From contig JAHCAW010000002.1 in NCBI GenBank assembly GCA_019634695.1, positions 1 to 64,000 of the forward strand: 64,000 bases of DNA, in the 5' to 3' direction. A model generated the notes under the pieces. It saw only the letters and a program-made list of their open reading frames with translations, was not told the origin of the DNA and did no database searches. Below are positions 17,235 to 28,384 of the stretch, one piece after another; position 1 is the stretch's first letter, and the number at the start of each line of letters is the position of its first letter. The translations under genes and the position numbers were made by a program. The DNA is from Candidatus Sumerlaeia bacterium (GTDB lineage Bacteria; Sumerlaeota; Sumerlaeia; SLMS01; JAHLLQ01).

Positions 17235-17402
17235 AACTGTGGCTTGGGCGTCTCGCCCAAGTTCGGGGGATCTCGCCAAGATGAGGGCGCTCCGAGTCCG
17301 AAGCGGCTGCCGAGTGTTCCTTACGAGCGGCTCGGCAAGTTCAATAATTTCAATAACGCGGGTAGCGTTACGGGACTTGGGCGAGACGCCCAAGCCACAG
17401 TT
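17235..17402. repeat. MITE-like element with 28-bp perfect terminal inverted repeats
   Basis: The 28 bases at 17235-17262 (AACTGTGGCTTGGGCGTCTC...) recur exactly as the reverse complement at 17375-17402. Each arm also contains a shorter palindrome, CTTGGGCGTCTCGCCCAAG. The 112-base centre has no protein-like frame and includes an AT-richer patch (AATAATTTCAATAA) unlike the surroundings. 'Cttgggcgnctcgcccaag' words are familiar as dispersed repeats in PVC-type genomes and give rise to spurious small ORFs. No flanking target duplication could be identified with confidence. Confidence 0.7.
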
Positions 17403-17540
17403 GACGGCACCGACGCAAGACTCGTTGCGGCTCGATTATCGTCGGTCTTTCCATGCGGTATTGTCCCTCCGCATCCCGCCTCTTTCCCCCCTGCGATTTG
17501 CCTTCTGCCGCCCGATATTTCCCCTTGACCGCTCGCCAAG

Positions 17541-17561
17541 TGTCATAGTTGAACTATGACA
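17541..17561 (+). promoter_or_regulatory. Palindromic operator of the GntR/ABC operon
   Basis: TGTCATAGTT-G-AACTATGACA is a perfect palindrome with 10-base arms, 35 bases before the regulator's ATG. TTGACC at 17525 may be a -35 box next to it. Its position fits autorepression by the YtrA-type GntR protein encoded downstream. Confidence 0.75.
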
Positions 17562-17596
17562 TCACGGCGATGCGGCCAGCCCACAAAGGCCCGAAC

Positions 17597-18010
17597 ATGT
17601 TCCTCGAAGTCGATCTCCACAGCTCCAAGCCGGTCTACCAGCAGTTGGTCGACCAGGTGAAGCATGCCGTCGCCAGCGGGCGACTGCGCGAGGGCGACAA
17701 GCTGCCCTCGATCCGCGACGTCGCCGTGGCCGTGCGGGTGAACCGAAACACCGTCGCCCGTGTCTATACGGAGCTGGAGCGCGAGGGCATCGTCACGATG
17801 CGCCCCGGTCAGGGCTGCTTTGTCACCGCCCGCGACTCGCAACTCAGCCTCGAGGTGCGCCGGGGTCAGGTGACCGAGCGGCTCGACGAGTTGCTGGCCC
17901 AGGCACGGTTGTACGGGCTGACGCGCGAAGAGGTCCTCGATTTGGTGAACGAGCGCATCCTCGCATTCTACGATGGGCATTCCGGCCGGAAGCAGGAGGC
18001 GGGGCGATGA
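17597..18010 (+). CDS. GntR-family regulator, YtrA subfamily
   Basis: The start at 17597 ('MFLEVDLHSSKPVYQQLVDQVK') has AAAGG upstream and gives 137 residues, the usual YtrA length; two upstream starts are possible but fall in or next to the operator. The winged helix reads 'LREGDKLPSIRDVAVAVRVNRNTVARVYTELEREGIV', followed by a short helical dimerisation tail. YtrA regulators have no large effector domain and repress the ABC transporter genes linked to them. The stop overlaps the ATG of the ABC ATPase (ATGA). Confidence 0.93.
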   Translation: MFLEVDLHSSKPVYQQLVDQVKHAVASGRLREGDKLPSIRDVAVAVRVNRNTVARVYTELEREGIVTMRPGQGCFVTARDSQLSLEVRRGQVTERLDELLAQARLYGLTREEVLDLVNERILAFYDGHSGRKQEAGR

Positions 18011-18924
18011 CAGCAACAGGCGAGTGGGCCATTGAGACAAGCGGACTGGGGCGGCGCTTCGGCGGCCGATGGGTGGTGCAGGATCTGGACCTGCGCGTGC
18101 CCCGGGGATCCGTGCTCGGGTTCCTTGGGCTCAACGGCGCGGGCAAGACGACCACGATGCGCATGTTGATGGGCTTGCTGACGCCGCACGCGGGCTCGGC
18201 GCACGTGCTGGGGCTCGATCCCCGACGCGACCCGTTGGCTGTCAAGCGCGCCGTCGGCTTCGTTGGCGAGAAGACGACCTACTATGATTGGATGACTGTC
18301 GGCGAGGTGCTGGCGCTGGTGGCGCACTATCGGCGCGGCGCCTGGGACGAGGCCTTCGCGGCCCATCTCGTCCGCGTGTTTGACCTGGCACCAAACCAGC
18401 GGATCAAGACGTTGAGCAAGGGTCAGGTCGCCAAGGTCGGGTTGCTGCTCGCGCTCGCCTTCCGTCCCGAACTCCTGATTCTCGACGAGCCCACCGGCGG
18501 CCTCGATCCGGTCGTGCGGCGCGAGTTCCTCGAGCGCCTGCTCGCCGAGTATCTCGACGAGGGTCGCACCATCATGATCAGCTCGCACCTGGTGAACGAA
18601 ATCGCCGGACTGGTGGACCACGTCGGCATCATCAAGGACGGGCGCCTGGTGCGATGCGAGTCCCTTGCCGGGTTCTCCACATCGATCAAGTCGGTCCATC
18701 TGACGTTCACGGGCGATCCACCGCCCAAGGTGCAGTTTCCCGGGGTCCTGCGCCGGCGCATCGAGGGCCGGACGATGCGGCTCACCATCGAGGGCTTCGA
18801 CCCGGAGCGGACACCGGCCCTGCTCAGGGAGTTGGGCGCCGAGCACGTCGCGATCGAGGAGCTGAATCTCGAGAACATGTTCGTCGAGGTCGTCACTCGC
18901 GACGTGGAGGAGGCGGTTCGTTGA
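18007..18924 (+). CDS. ABC transporter ATP-binding protein
   Basis: A 305-residue ATPase with Walker A 'GLNGAGKTTTMRM', a Q-loop region, signature 'LSKGQVAKVGLLLALA' (the canonical SGGQ is replaced by SKGQ, which is common in YtrB/CcmA-like exporters), Walker B 'LLILDEPTGGLDP' and the switch His in 'MISSHLVNEI'. A ~70-residue C-terminal domain follows, as in drug/lipid-type exporters. It is coupled by overlaps both to the GntR gene and to the permease (TTGA), so the three form one operon probably induced by envelope stress or an antibiotic. Confidence 0.95.
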   Translation: MTATGEWAIETSGLGRRFGGRWVVQDLDLRVPRGSVLGFLGLNGAGKTTTMRMLMGLLTPHAGSAHVLGLDPRRDPLAVKRAVGFVGEKTTYYDWMTVGEVLALVAHYRRGAWDEAFAAHLVRVFDLAPNQRIKTLSKGQVAKVGLLLALAFRPELLILDEPTGGLDPVVRREFLERLLAEYLDEGRTIMISSHLVNEIAGLVDHVGIIKDGRLVRCESLAGFSTSIKSVHLTFTGDPPPKVQFPGVLRRRIEGRTMRLTIEGFDPERTPALLRELGAEHVAIEELNLENMFVEVVTRDVEEAVR

Positions 18925-20465
18925 ACGTATCGTCCTCGCATTTCTGGCGTGCGCGCTGGATCGGCCGGTTCGGATTGCCGGGCAAGGAAGCCGTGCACTT
19001 TGCCCGTGTGCCGTTGGCCGTCGGCGGCGTCGCGGTTGTCGGCCTGCTCGCAACGCAGATCGTGCACCACTATCACCCGGGCCCCGTCGACCCCGGCGTG
19101 GCGGGACTCGACATCTTCTCCGTCGCGGTCCTTGCGATGGCCTACATTCTGGGCCTCACGATGGTGGGGGAGGAGATCGAGCACGGGACCGACGCGTTCC
19201 TGCTGCGCCTGCCCGTCGCGCCCTCCGCCATTCTGTGGGCCAAGCTGCTTGCCGGCTTCCTGATGCTGGGCGCAGGGGCGTTGGTGTTGGCGATGGCGCT
19301 GGGAACACTTCTCAGCTCGGGGATGGGACTCGGCCGGTTCATCGTGGAATGCGTTCCCGCAGCCGGCAAGCGACTCGAGGCACTGCTGCTGATCGTGTCG
19401 TTGTTCTTCGGCGGCATGGCGGCGGGTGCCTGGGTGACGCGCAGCACCGTTGCGGCGGCCGTCGTCGGAGCCGTGGCGCAGGCCCTCTGGTGGCTCATGG
19501 TCTTGACGGTGGCCTCCACGCACTTGGGGATCGACAGTTATCAGGCGCACACGAGAGGACTCTCATCCATCGCGCATGCAAGTTGGGCGGCTCTCATGCT
19601 GGGCGCGCTCGTCGCGAAGATGCGGGTGTGGGGTGAGCCGGATGCCGGACTGTGGCGTCGGTGGAGGACGTCGCTCGCGGAGCGATGGCGCGCCCGCTCG
19701 CTGCGCCTGCCAGGACCAAGGCTCCTGCCCGCCGCGCTCGTGACGGCCGCGATTTGCTCGGCGATCGCCGGGGCACTCGCGCACTACACGCCGACTTCCC
19801 AGATGGGCGATGTCCTGCCCATGAAGTTCTCCCTACTGGCCGTGTTGCTTCTCGCCGGTACGGTGCTCGGCAGCGGCGCACTCGCGCCGGGCGAGCGCGA
19901 GCAGACGACCTTCTTCCTGCACCAACTGCCGGTCGAACCGTGGCGCTTCCACCGCAACCGACTCCGGCGTCTTGTGTTCGCGGCGTTCTTCGTCGGATTC
20001 GCGGCGTCGTTCGCGTGTGTCGTTGTGCTGGGTACGGTTCGGGGTTTCCCCCTCACCTATGAAGGATGGAAGATCCTAGGTTGCGGAACGATCGCCTGCG
20101 CCTGCTCGTCGATGCTGGCGTACTGGGTGCGCTTCTTCCAGCGCTCGCGCATCGTAACCATCGTCATCGCGTCGTTGGTGGCCGTCGCGTGGTCGTTCGC
20201 CCTTGCCTTGGTAGTGATGTTCCACGCCACCGCGGCCGAATTGTCGGTGGTCGCGTTCATCGTCGAGATCGTCTGGCCGCTGCTCCTCGTAATGGGCCTG
20301 CCGCCGCTGCTGGTGCTGCTGACGGTTCGTGGAACGCTGCTGCTCGAGGCGGGCGAGTCCGTGCGCACCTTGGCAATGCTCGCGGCTGTGCCGCTGGCGC
20401 TCGTGTGGGGGCCCTTCCTCATCGGGTTGTCGCCCGTCGATCTTCTGACGATCCTGTTCGGCTAG
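18921..20465 (+). CDS. ABC exporter permease (YtrC/ABC-2-like)
   Basis: The TTG at 18921 overlaps the ATPase stop (TTGA) and has GGAGGAGG about eight bases upstream, giving 514 residues. Roughly twelve hydrophobic segments are seen in two halves. The first half includes 'MAYILGLTMVGEEIEHGTDAF' and the second 'GTVLGSGALAPGEREQTTFFLHQLPV'. The repeated motif 'G.E.E..T..FL..LPV' is typical of ABC-2 membrane proteins. Between the halves lies a basic cytoplasmic stretch (about residues 240-270). It forms the channel with the upstream ATPase; the substrate is unknown. Confidence 0.88.
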   Translation: MNVSSSHFWRARWIGRFGLPGKEAVHFARVPLAVGGVAVVGLLATQIVHHYHPGPVDPGVAGLDIFSVAVLAMAYILGLTMVGEEIEHGTDAFLLRLPVAPSAILWAKLLAGFLMLGAGALVLAMALGTLLSSGMGLGRFIVECVPAAGKRLEALLLIVSLFFGGMAAGAWVTRSTVAAAVVGAVAQALWWLMVLTVASTHLGIDSYQAHTRGLSSIAHASWAALMLGALVAKMRVWGEPDAGLWRRWRTSLAERWRARSLRLPGPRLLPAALVTAAICSAIAGALAHYTPTSQMGDVLPMKFSLLAVLLLAGTVLGSGALAPGEREQTTFFLHQLPVEPWRFHRNRLRRLVFAAFFVGFAASFACVVVLGTVRGFPLTYEGWKILGCGTIACACSSMLAYWVRFFQRSRIVTIVIASLVAVAWSFALALVVMFHATAAELSVVAFIVEIVWPLLLVMGLPPLLVLLTVRGTLLLEAGESVRTLAMLAAVPLALVWGPFLIGLSPVDLLTILFG

Positions 20466-20493
20466 AGTGGGCACTGCCCAAGGAGGCACGCAC

Positions 20494-22468
20494 ATGGAAC
20501 TGCGCACAATCTGGCGTCGGCCGTGGGTGTATGGTGTGCTGGCAGTGCTGCTGGTGCTTCCGATCCCGATCGTCCGTCAGAGCTATACGCTCCGCCTGCA
20601 AGGGGATATCGACAAGGCGGTCGACGAGATCAACGCCCTGATGGAAGAGCACTTCGGCCCCACCATCTACGACGATGGCTACGGGCTCTACATGGGCCTC
20701 GGTGAACTCGCCGCGCTGGCTCTCTCCCGGTCTGCCTCCTGTGATGTTGCTTTTCCGGCAGTACGGTGCTTGCCGATGCCCGGACGCGGAGTTTGAAGTC
20801 GAATGGATGCGGCGTCATGCAGCCGCGTACTTTGCCTATGCCGACAGCGCGAGCGCGCGGGGCGTCGCCTGGCAACCTCTCGGCTCGACCTCAGTCCGCT
20901 ATCCGAACTACCTGCGGTTGCAGCAGGGCAGCAGGGTGCGCGTGGCGCTGGGATTGCAGCGTGCCGGAATGGGCGACCTGCACGGCGCGCTGGCCGAGGC
21001 CGATGCCGCCGCCCGGCACTCCGACACGGCCCGCGCCTCGTCCTTTCTGGGCCATCTGATCGCGACGGCCGGCCGCCAGATTGGCTATCGCGGATTCATC
21101 CGCCTGCTCGACGAGGACGTGGACCTCGCGGTCGCGCGCGACGCGACGGAGCGACTCGCAAGCCTGCACGAGTCCGATCCCGCCATCACGCGCGCCCTGC
21201 TCGCGTACTCGTCGCTCGAAGGGCCTGTCACGCTCGCCCTGCAGCGCGATCCCGCAGCACGGTCCTTCGACCTCCCTTTCCAGAACGTTGCCCTTTCCAA
21301 TGCCATCGAGAATCTGTTGGCCGCGGATGTCGTCTACGCGGACGAATCGGCACGTCGTGGACTGCAACGCTACTTTCCGGGGGGCAGCGTGTCCGAGCCG
21401 CTGGCATTCTACTACGCGCCCTGGACCCGCTTTCCCGCCGCCCGGGCACGCGTGCAATCCGTCGCCAAGGCCCATCCCGAAGCGTTGGGTCCGTCGATCT
21501 TCGCGGGGACCTCGTTCGGCCGGCTTCCCGTCGAGCAGCGCGTCTTCTTCGACTACCATGAGGCGACGCGCCCGGCTCCACGCGTCGGCGTCAACATGCC
21601 CGCGGAGAGAAGCGTCCGGACCAGCCAGTCGTGGGAGGAGCGCATGCGACTTGGTGTGACGAACCTCGCATTGGCCCAGGGCGCATGGGCCGCGCGCCTT
21701 CATCATCTCGAGCACGGCACCTGGCCGGCATCGGTCGCCGACCTCGACCCCGCGGCCTGTCCCGGATTCGCGGGCGTGCCGACGGGGCGCGCGGAGGACT
21801 TCCCGCAATGGCGTCTGCCTTACGGTCCCTTTGCGTGCGGGATGCTGCCCGGGGACGAAGCGCGCGCGCGAGAGTTCGCCGCGCGCTACTTCGATCGCAC
21901 GGGGCTCGGCACCTACTCCTTGCAGGTGACGACGACGGAGGAGGGCTTGTACAAGGCCGTGGCCGAAGTCGCTCCAGGATTCGGCGCCGGCGAGCGCACG
22001 CTTGCCTGGCTGCGCCAGAGCCTGTTGGCACTTCCCAATGGCTACGTGCGCGACGTCCACATCGATGCACGGGCCGAGTCACCGTTCGGCCAGACGCTCT
22101 ACTACGCCGACACCTTTGGCCCTGGAATGCAACTTCTGCGGGAGCATTTGGCGTGGGTTCCCGTCACGGACGAGGAGTTGATGGAAGCGGGTCGCCGGAG
22201 CGCCGTGCAACTGGGTCGCGGCAACGTCCCGTCGAACTGGAATGACGAGTTGCTCGGACCCCTGCCCGACTACGGCGACGTGGATGCCCCAGTCGGTCAA
22301 CAGCACACCGCGTACCGCATCGAACTGACGATCGCCCTGCCCGCGCAGGTCTTCGCGATCTGGTCCGTTGGTCCGGATGGCATCGACCAAGGCGGCGAGA
22401 TGCGTGCCCGACCGCTGCACGATCTCGCCCCCGAGTCCGACATCGTCATCTTCCCCGGGGGCTTGTAG
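20494..22468 (+). pseudogene. Frameshifted membrane-anchored protein with PVC-type C-terminal domain
   Basis: An ATG at 20494 with GGAGG upstream starts 'MELRTIWRRPWVYGVLAVLLV', a membrane anchor, and reads to about 'LAALALSR' near 20730. The homologous frame then continues one base later as 'LPPVMLLFRQYG' to the stop at 22468, so a single extra base around 20730-20735 breaks the gene. The joined product would be about 657 residues. Its second half contains a pattern seen in many planctomycete/PVC proteins: 'ALAQGAWAARLHHLEHGTWPASVADL' and 'IWSVGPDGIDQGGEM'. It follows the ABC permease by 28 bases and was probably its operon partner. The break could be a true mutation or an assembly error. 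Confidence 0.7.
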
Positions 22469-22490
22469 ATCGCTGCGGTCCGTGCGGCGG

Positions 22491-23588
22491 TCAGACGATC
22501 TCCAACTGGTCGCGACCGGGCAATGTCGGGAAAGGCGCGTGCGGCTCGGCCTGGTACCAGAGGGCGACGGACGCGAGGTCGTCTTGCAGCGCAAGGTACC
22601 GCCCCTCGCCCGCGCGGGCCTCGCGCCAACCCAGCGCCTGCATTGTCACGCGCAGGTCGGACTCGAAGCGAATCGGGTCCGGGATGTGCCAGCGGTACAT
22701 GCCGAAGCGCCGCCCGGACTTCGTCTGCCCGTCGCCGGTGACGTGCTGGTGCAGCCCGAGGAACGGCGTCGAATAGAGCTTGTACGTGCCGGGCGGCTCC
22801 TCGAAGTTCCATGCGCCGCCGAAGTAGTCCTCCGTGCCCGTGCCGCAGATCGTCGGGTGGTCCTTGTCGCCGTCCATGTAGAACTTGATCTCGCCCTCGC
22901 CCCACCAGCCGCTGCTGTTCGCCTGCCAGGCCATGTAGGTGCCGACGTAGTGTCCATGGCCGCGCACGCCGTCGAGCAGGGTGTGCACCTGCTTGTAGGC
23001 GAGCGGATGACTGCGGCGCCACTGCGCATGCAGGTACGCCGCATTGTCCGGCACGTCCGTCAGCGCGTAGGTCACCTGATAGTAGAGCGCGCCGCAGTTG
23101 TCGCCGCTGATGTTCTCCACGACGATGCGTGCCGACTTGCGGAACGGCATCGGCCAGTAGCTGTTCAGTCCCGAGCCCGGATTCACGCAGATCGGAATGC
23201 TGGCGACGTACGAGCGTTCGTTCCAGCCCATGCAGAAGAAGTCGCCGAGCGGCGTCTCGATCGACGGGGTCTCCTCGCCGTCCCAGTAGACCCGCAGCAC
23301 GAACTTGCGCCAATTCATGTGATGCGTCGTCAGCCAGATGTGCTGGATGACGCCGGGCCCCTCGATCTCGGCCATCGTGAACACCTGATGCGGGCCGATG
23401 ATGACGGCGGGGTTGCACTTCCAGCCCGGCCCCAGGTCCTTGGCGCAGTTCCAGGAGACGCCCTTGTCGCCGGACTTGTCGCCCTCGCCCTTGGCGCCCG
23501 TCGGATTCTCCGCCGAAATCGACCGCGTCCGCGCACGCGACAACAGCGAAATGCCATCAAGACCAAAGAGACCGGAGTTGGGAAGCAT
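22491..23588 (-). CDS. DUF2961 / GH172-family glycoside hydrolase-like protein
   Basis: A 365-residue protein without a signal peptide. Hallmarks of the family: 'VFTMAEIEGPGVIQHIWLT' near residue 75, 'FVLRVYWDGEETPSIETPLGDFF', 'CVNPGSGLNSYWPMPF', 'EGEIKFYMDGDKDHPTICGTGTEDYFGG' and a closing 'MYRWHIPDPIRFESDLRVT'. These form the double jelly-roll; the acidic residues in the 'TGTEDYFGG' and 'GEIKFYMDGD' regions correspond to the active site in characterised GH172 fructofuranosyl enzymes. The sugar is likely a fructose- or arabinose-containing glycan, but specificity cannot be read here. A heptanucleotide repeat array lies just upstream of the start. Confidence 0.88.
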   Translation of the reverse strand: MLPNSGLFGLDGISLLSRARTRSISAENPTGAKGEGDKSGDKGVSWNCAKDLGPGWKCNPAVIIGPHQVFTMAEIEGPGVIQHIWLTTHHMNWRKFVLRVYWDGEETPSIETPLGDFFCMGWNERSYVASIPICVNPGSGLNSYWPMPFRKSARIVVENISGDNCGALYYQVTYALTDVPDNAAYLHAQWRRSHPLAYKQVHTLLDGVRGHGHYVGTYMAWQANSSGWWGEGEIKFYMDGDKDHPTICGTGTEDYFGGAWNFEEPPGTYKLYSTPFLGLHQHVTGDGQTKSGRRFGMYRWHIPDPIRFESDLRVTMQALGWREARAGEGRYLALQDDLASVALWYQAEPHAPFPTLPGRDQLEIV

Positions 23589-23605
23589 GGGAGACCTCGG
23601 GGGGG

Positions 23606-23656
23606 GTAGTTGTTAGTGGTTAGTTGTTGGTTGTTAGCTGTTGATTGTTAGTTGCC
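23606..23656. repeat. Heptanucleotide repeat array (GTTAGTT-type)
   Basis: Seven consecutive 7-base units run GTTAGTG, GTTAGTT, GTTGGTT, GTTAGCT, GTTGATT, GTTAGTT, with partial units at the edges. The array is much more AT-rich than its surroundings. It lies 18 bases upstream of the GH172-like start codon, and an inverted fragment (CCAACAACTAACC) lies at 23733-23745. The same unit family occurs at 42541-42571. Confidence 0.8.
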
Positions 23657-23743
23657 GGTTATCTGGATCCGAGCCTTTGGCTGGAGTAACATGCGAACAA
23701 ACTTCCGACTAATAGCTAAATTCTAAACACCAAAAACCAACAA

Positions 23744-24523
23744 CTAACCCCTCTTCTCCAACATCTGCGCCGCGATGCTGAGGGCGATTTCGGCCGGGTG
23801 GTTGGTGCCGATCGGCAGGCCGACCGGGCAGAAGAAGGCGCGCGTCTGTTCCTCGGGGATGCCGGCGTCGAGGAGTTCTCGGCGCAGCACGGCCGCCTTG
23901 GCGGCGCTGCCGATGACGCCCAGATACGGAAACCGGCGGCCGGCGCGGAACAGCGCCTCGAGAATCGGTCGGTCCGTGCGGTGGCCCATCGTCATGGACA
24001 GCACGAACGTGGACTCGGGCAGGGTGAGCACATGGGCTGCCATGTCGTCGGTCTGCACGCGGCGGATGCGGGGCGAGTCGGGCAGGCGGTCGAGCCATTC
24101 GGCGCGCGGATCAACGACCGTGACGCGGCAGGGCAGCGTCTCGAGCAGGCGCGTCAGGGCCTGGCAAACATGGCCGGCGCCGTAGATGACGATGTGCCAG
24201 TCGCCGTGGTTGTGGGCCTCGAAGAACAGGCGCACCACGCCGCCGCAAGTCATGCCGACGTCGCGCTGGAGGTTCCACTCGACGAAGCGCGTCCGCGGGC
24301 CGTTGGGGTCGGCGAGCATCGCCTGGGCTTCGGCGATCGCCTTGGCCTCGACGCGGCCGCCGCCGACCGTGCCGCTGTGCAGCCCCTCGGCCACGACGAG
24401 CATCTTGCTGCCGGCGTCCTGCGGCGTGCTGCCGATGGCGTCCACCATGGTGACGGCCACGAAGGCGACGCCCTGCTCGGTCAGGGCCAACGTGTTCTGC
24501 AGGTGACTGGGGCTGGACGGCAT
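23744..24523 (-). CDS. xdhC: XdhC-family molybdenum-enzyme maturation protein
   Basis: The start at 24523 ('MPSSPSHLQNTLALTEQG') gives 259 residues; in-frame sequence further upstream is low-complexity and unlike the family. XdhC_CoxI motifs: 'VTMVDAIGSTPQDAGSKMLV', 'GTVGGGRVEAKAIAEAQAML', 'GMTCGGVVRLFFE'. The Rossmann-type C-terminal domain has 'HIVIYGAGHVCQALTRLL', 'FVLSMTMGHRTDRPILEALF' and 'YLGVIGSAAKAAVLRREL'. XdhC binds the molybdenum cofactor, promotes its sulfuration and inserts it into xanthine-dehydrogenase-type enzymes. No such enzyme is encoded in the window, so its client is elsewhere. Confidence 0.93.
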   Translation of the reverse strand: MPSSPSHLQNTLALTEQGVAFVAVTMVDAIGSTPQDAGSKMLVVAEGLHSGTVGGGRVEAKAIAEAQAMLADPNGPRTRFVEWNLQRDVGMTCGGVVRLFFEAHNHGDWHIVIYGAGHVCQALTRLLETLPCRVTVVDPRAEWLDRLPDSPRIRRVQTDDMAAHVLTLPESTFVLSMTMGHRTDRPILEALFRAGRRFPYLGVIGSAAKAAVLRRELLDAGIPEEQTRAFFCPVGLPIGTNHPAEIALSIAAQMLEKRG

Positions 24524-24856
24524 GGGACTGGGGGCAATGGGCTTGGACGGATGAGCCGGCGACCTGAAGCATGGGGCCCGGCGGCCGGCGGCCGCAAGCC
24601 CGACGGGCGGCGTTTGCGCGGGGCGGGCTGCATGCAGCGTTTGATATGATAAGGCTTGGCGGAGGGGCGTGGCGGTCGGATGGCGGTTGACCCCCCCCGC
24701 CGCCGGAAGGGAAGCCAACGGCGCCCTCGGAGCCCGAGCAATCGGGCCGGAGGAGTCGGGAGCCGCCCCGCGGCGCACGAGCCGGAACGAGTCCGGTCAG
24801 GCCCGCAACGTCAGCGGAAGTGCGGACACTTTTCTTTTCTCGGGAGATGAGAGCTT
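24524..24856. other. Intergenic region between xdhC and ppdK
   Basis: This 333-base divergent spacer holds no gene I can support. GATATGATAAGG near 24643 resembles a -10 element (TATGAT at 24645-24650), but no matching -35 is present. The rest is GC-rich with a run of eight C near 24691. GGGAG at 24841-24845 lies shortly before the ppdK start. Confidence 0.5.
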
Positions 24857-27685
<2,829 letters not shown>

Positions 27686-27717
27686 GCCGTCGTTCCACAA
27701 CCCCCGCACTCCAACCC

Positions 27718-27755
27718 CCGGCCCCCGTCCTCAACTGACGGGGGCCGGTTCTGTT
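27718..27755 (+). terminator. Rho-independent terminator after ppdK
   Basis: CCGGCCCCCGTC (27718-27729) pairs perfectly with GACGGGGGCCGG (27737-27748) around a 7-base loop, followed by TTCTGTT. It lies 32 bases after the ppdK stop. Confidence 0.85.
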
Positions 27756-27867
27756 AGGACGGCAGTCGCAGCTTGACGACCGGCCGATACGGCGCCTAGG
27801 TCGCCGGGCATCAGCTTGCATCCCGAGTTGGCCCCACCAGCGTGCATCCCCCCGCGGAACTACTCCC

Positions 27868-28365
27868 ATGCTCCTGATCCTCATGCGCCATGGCATCGCC
27901 GAGGAGGCGCCTCGCGACGAGACCCGCAAGCTCACCGACGAGGGCCGCCGCCGCGTTCGTCGCATGGCCCGCCTTCTCGCCCAGTTCCAGCTCAAGCCAG
28001 ACGCCCTGCTGTCCAGCCGCCGCATCCGCGCCGTGCAGACCGCCCACCTCGTCGCCGAGGAGATGGACCTCCGCCTGCCCGTCGTCGAAACTCCCGCCCT
28101 CGACTTCTCGGGCACCTGGCAGGAGTTCGTCGACTCCGTCGATCACGCCGCCGAGCGCCTCGCACCCGACGCCATCATTCTCGCCTGCGGCCACCAGCCC
28201 CACCTCGGCATCATGGCCAGCACCTTGCTCGAGGGCACCGAGGATGGCATGGACCTGCGCAAGGGCGCCTGTCTCGGCATCCGCATCGTCGGTCGTCTCG
28301 CGCCGGCCAACGGCATCCTCGACTTCTATTTCACCCCGCGTCTGGCCAGGAAGTTCAAGTCCTGA
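27868..28365 (+). CDS. sixA: Phosphohistidine phosphatase SixA-like
   Basis: A 165-residue histidine-phosphatase (phosphoglycerate-mutase superfamily) protein. The catalytic RHG motif is in 'LLILMRHGIAEE'. The second Arg is in 'ALLSSRRIRAVQTA', the substrate Glu region follows, and the second catalytic His is in 'ILACGHQPHLGIMAS'. Small RHG proteins of this length with 'LTDEGRRRVRRMA' are of SixA type, removing phosphate from His of phosphorelay or phosphotransferase proteins. A metabolite phosphatase role is the main alternative. It is followed after 19 bases by the next gene. Confidence 0.88.
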   Translation: MLLILMRHGIAEEAPRDETRKLTDEGRRRVRRMARLLAQFQLKPDALLSSRRIRAVQTAHLVAEEMDLRLPVVETPALDFSGTWQEFVDSVDHAAERLAPDAIILACGHQPHLGIMASTLLEGTEDGMDLRKGACLGIRIVGRLAPANGILDFYFTPRLARKFKS

Positions 28366-28384
28366 CGCGATCCCCTTTCCCTCC

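Noticed and set aside
17239..17559. Small ORFs of 94-106 codons between ndk and the GntR gene
   Set aside because: They run through the inverted-repeat element, giving GRDAQAT-type peptides known as artefacts of such repeats.
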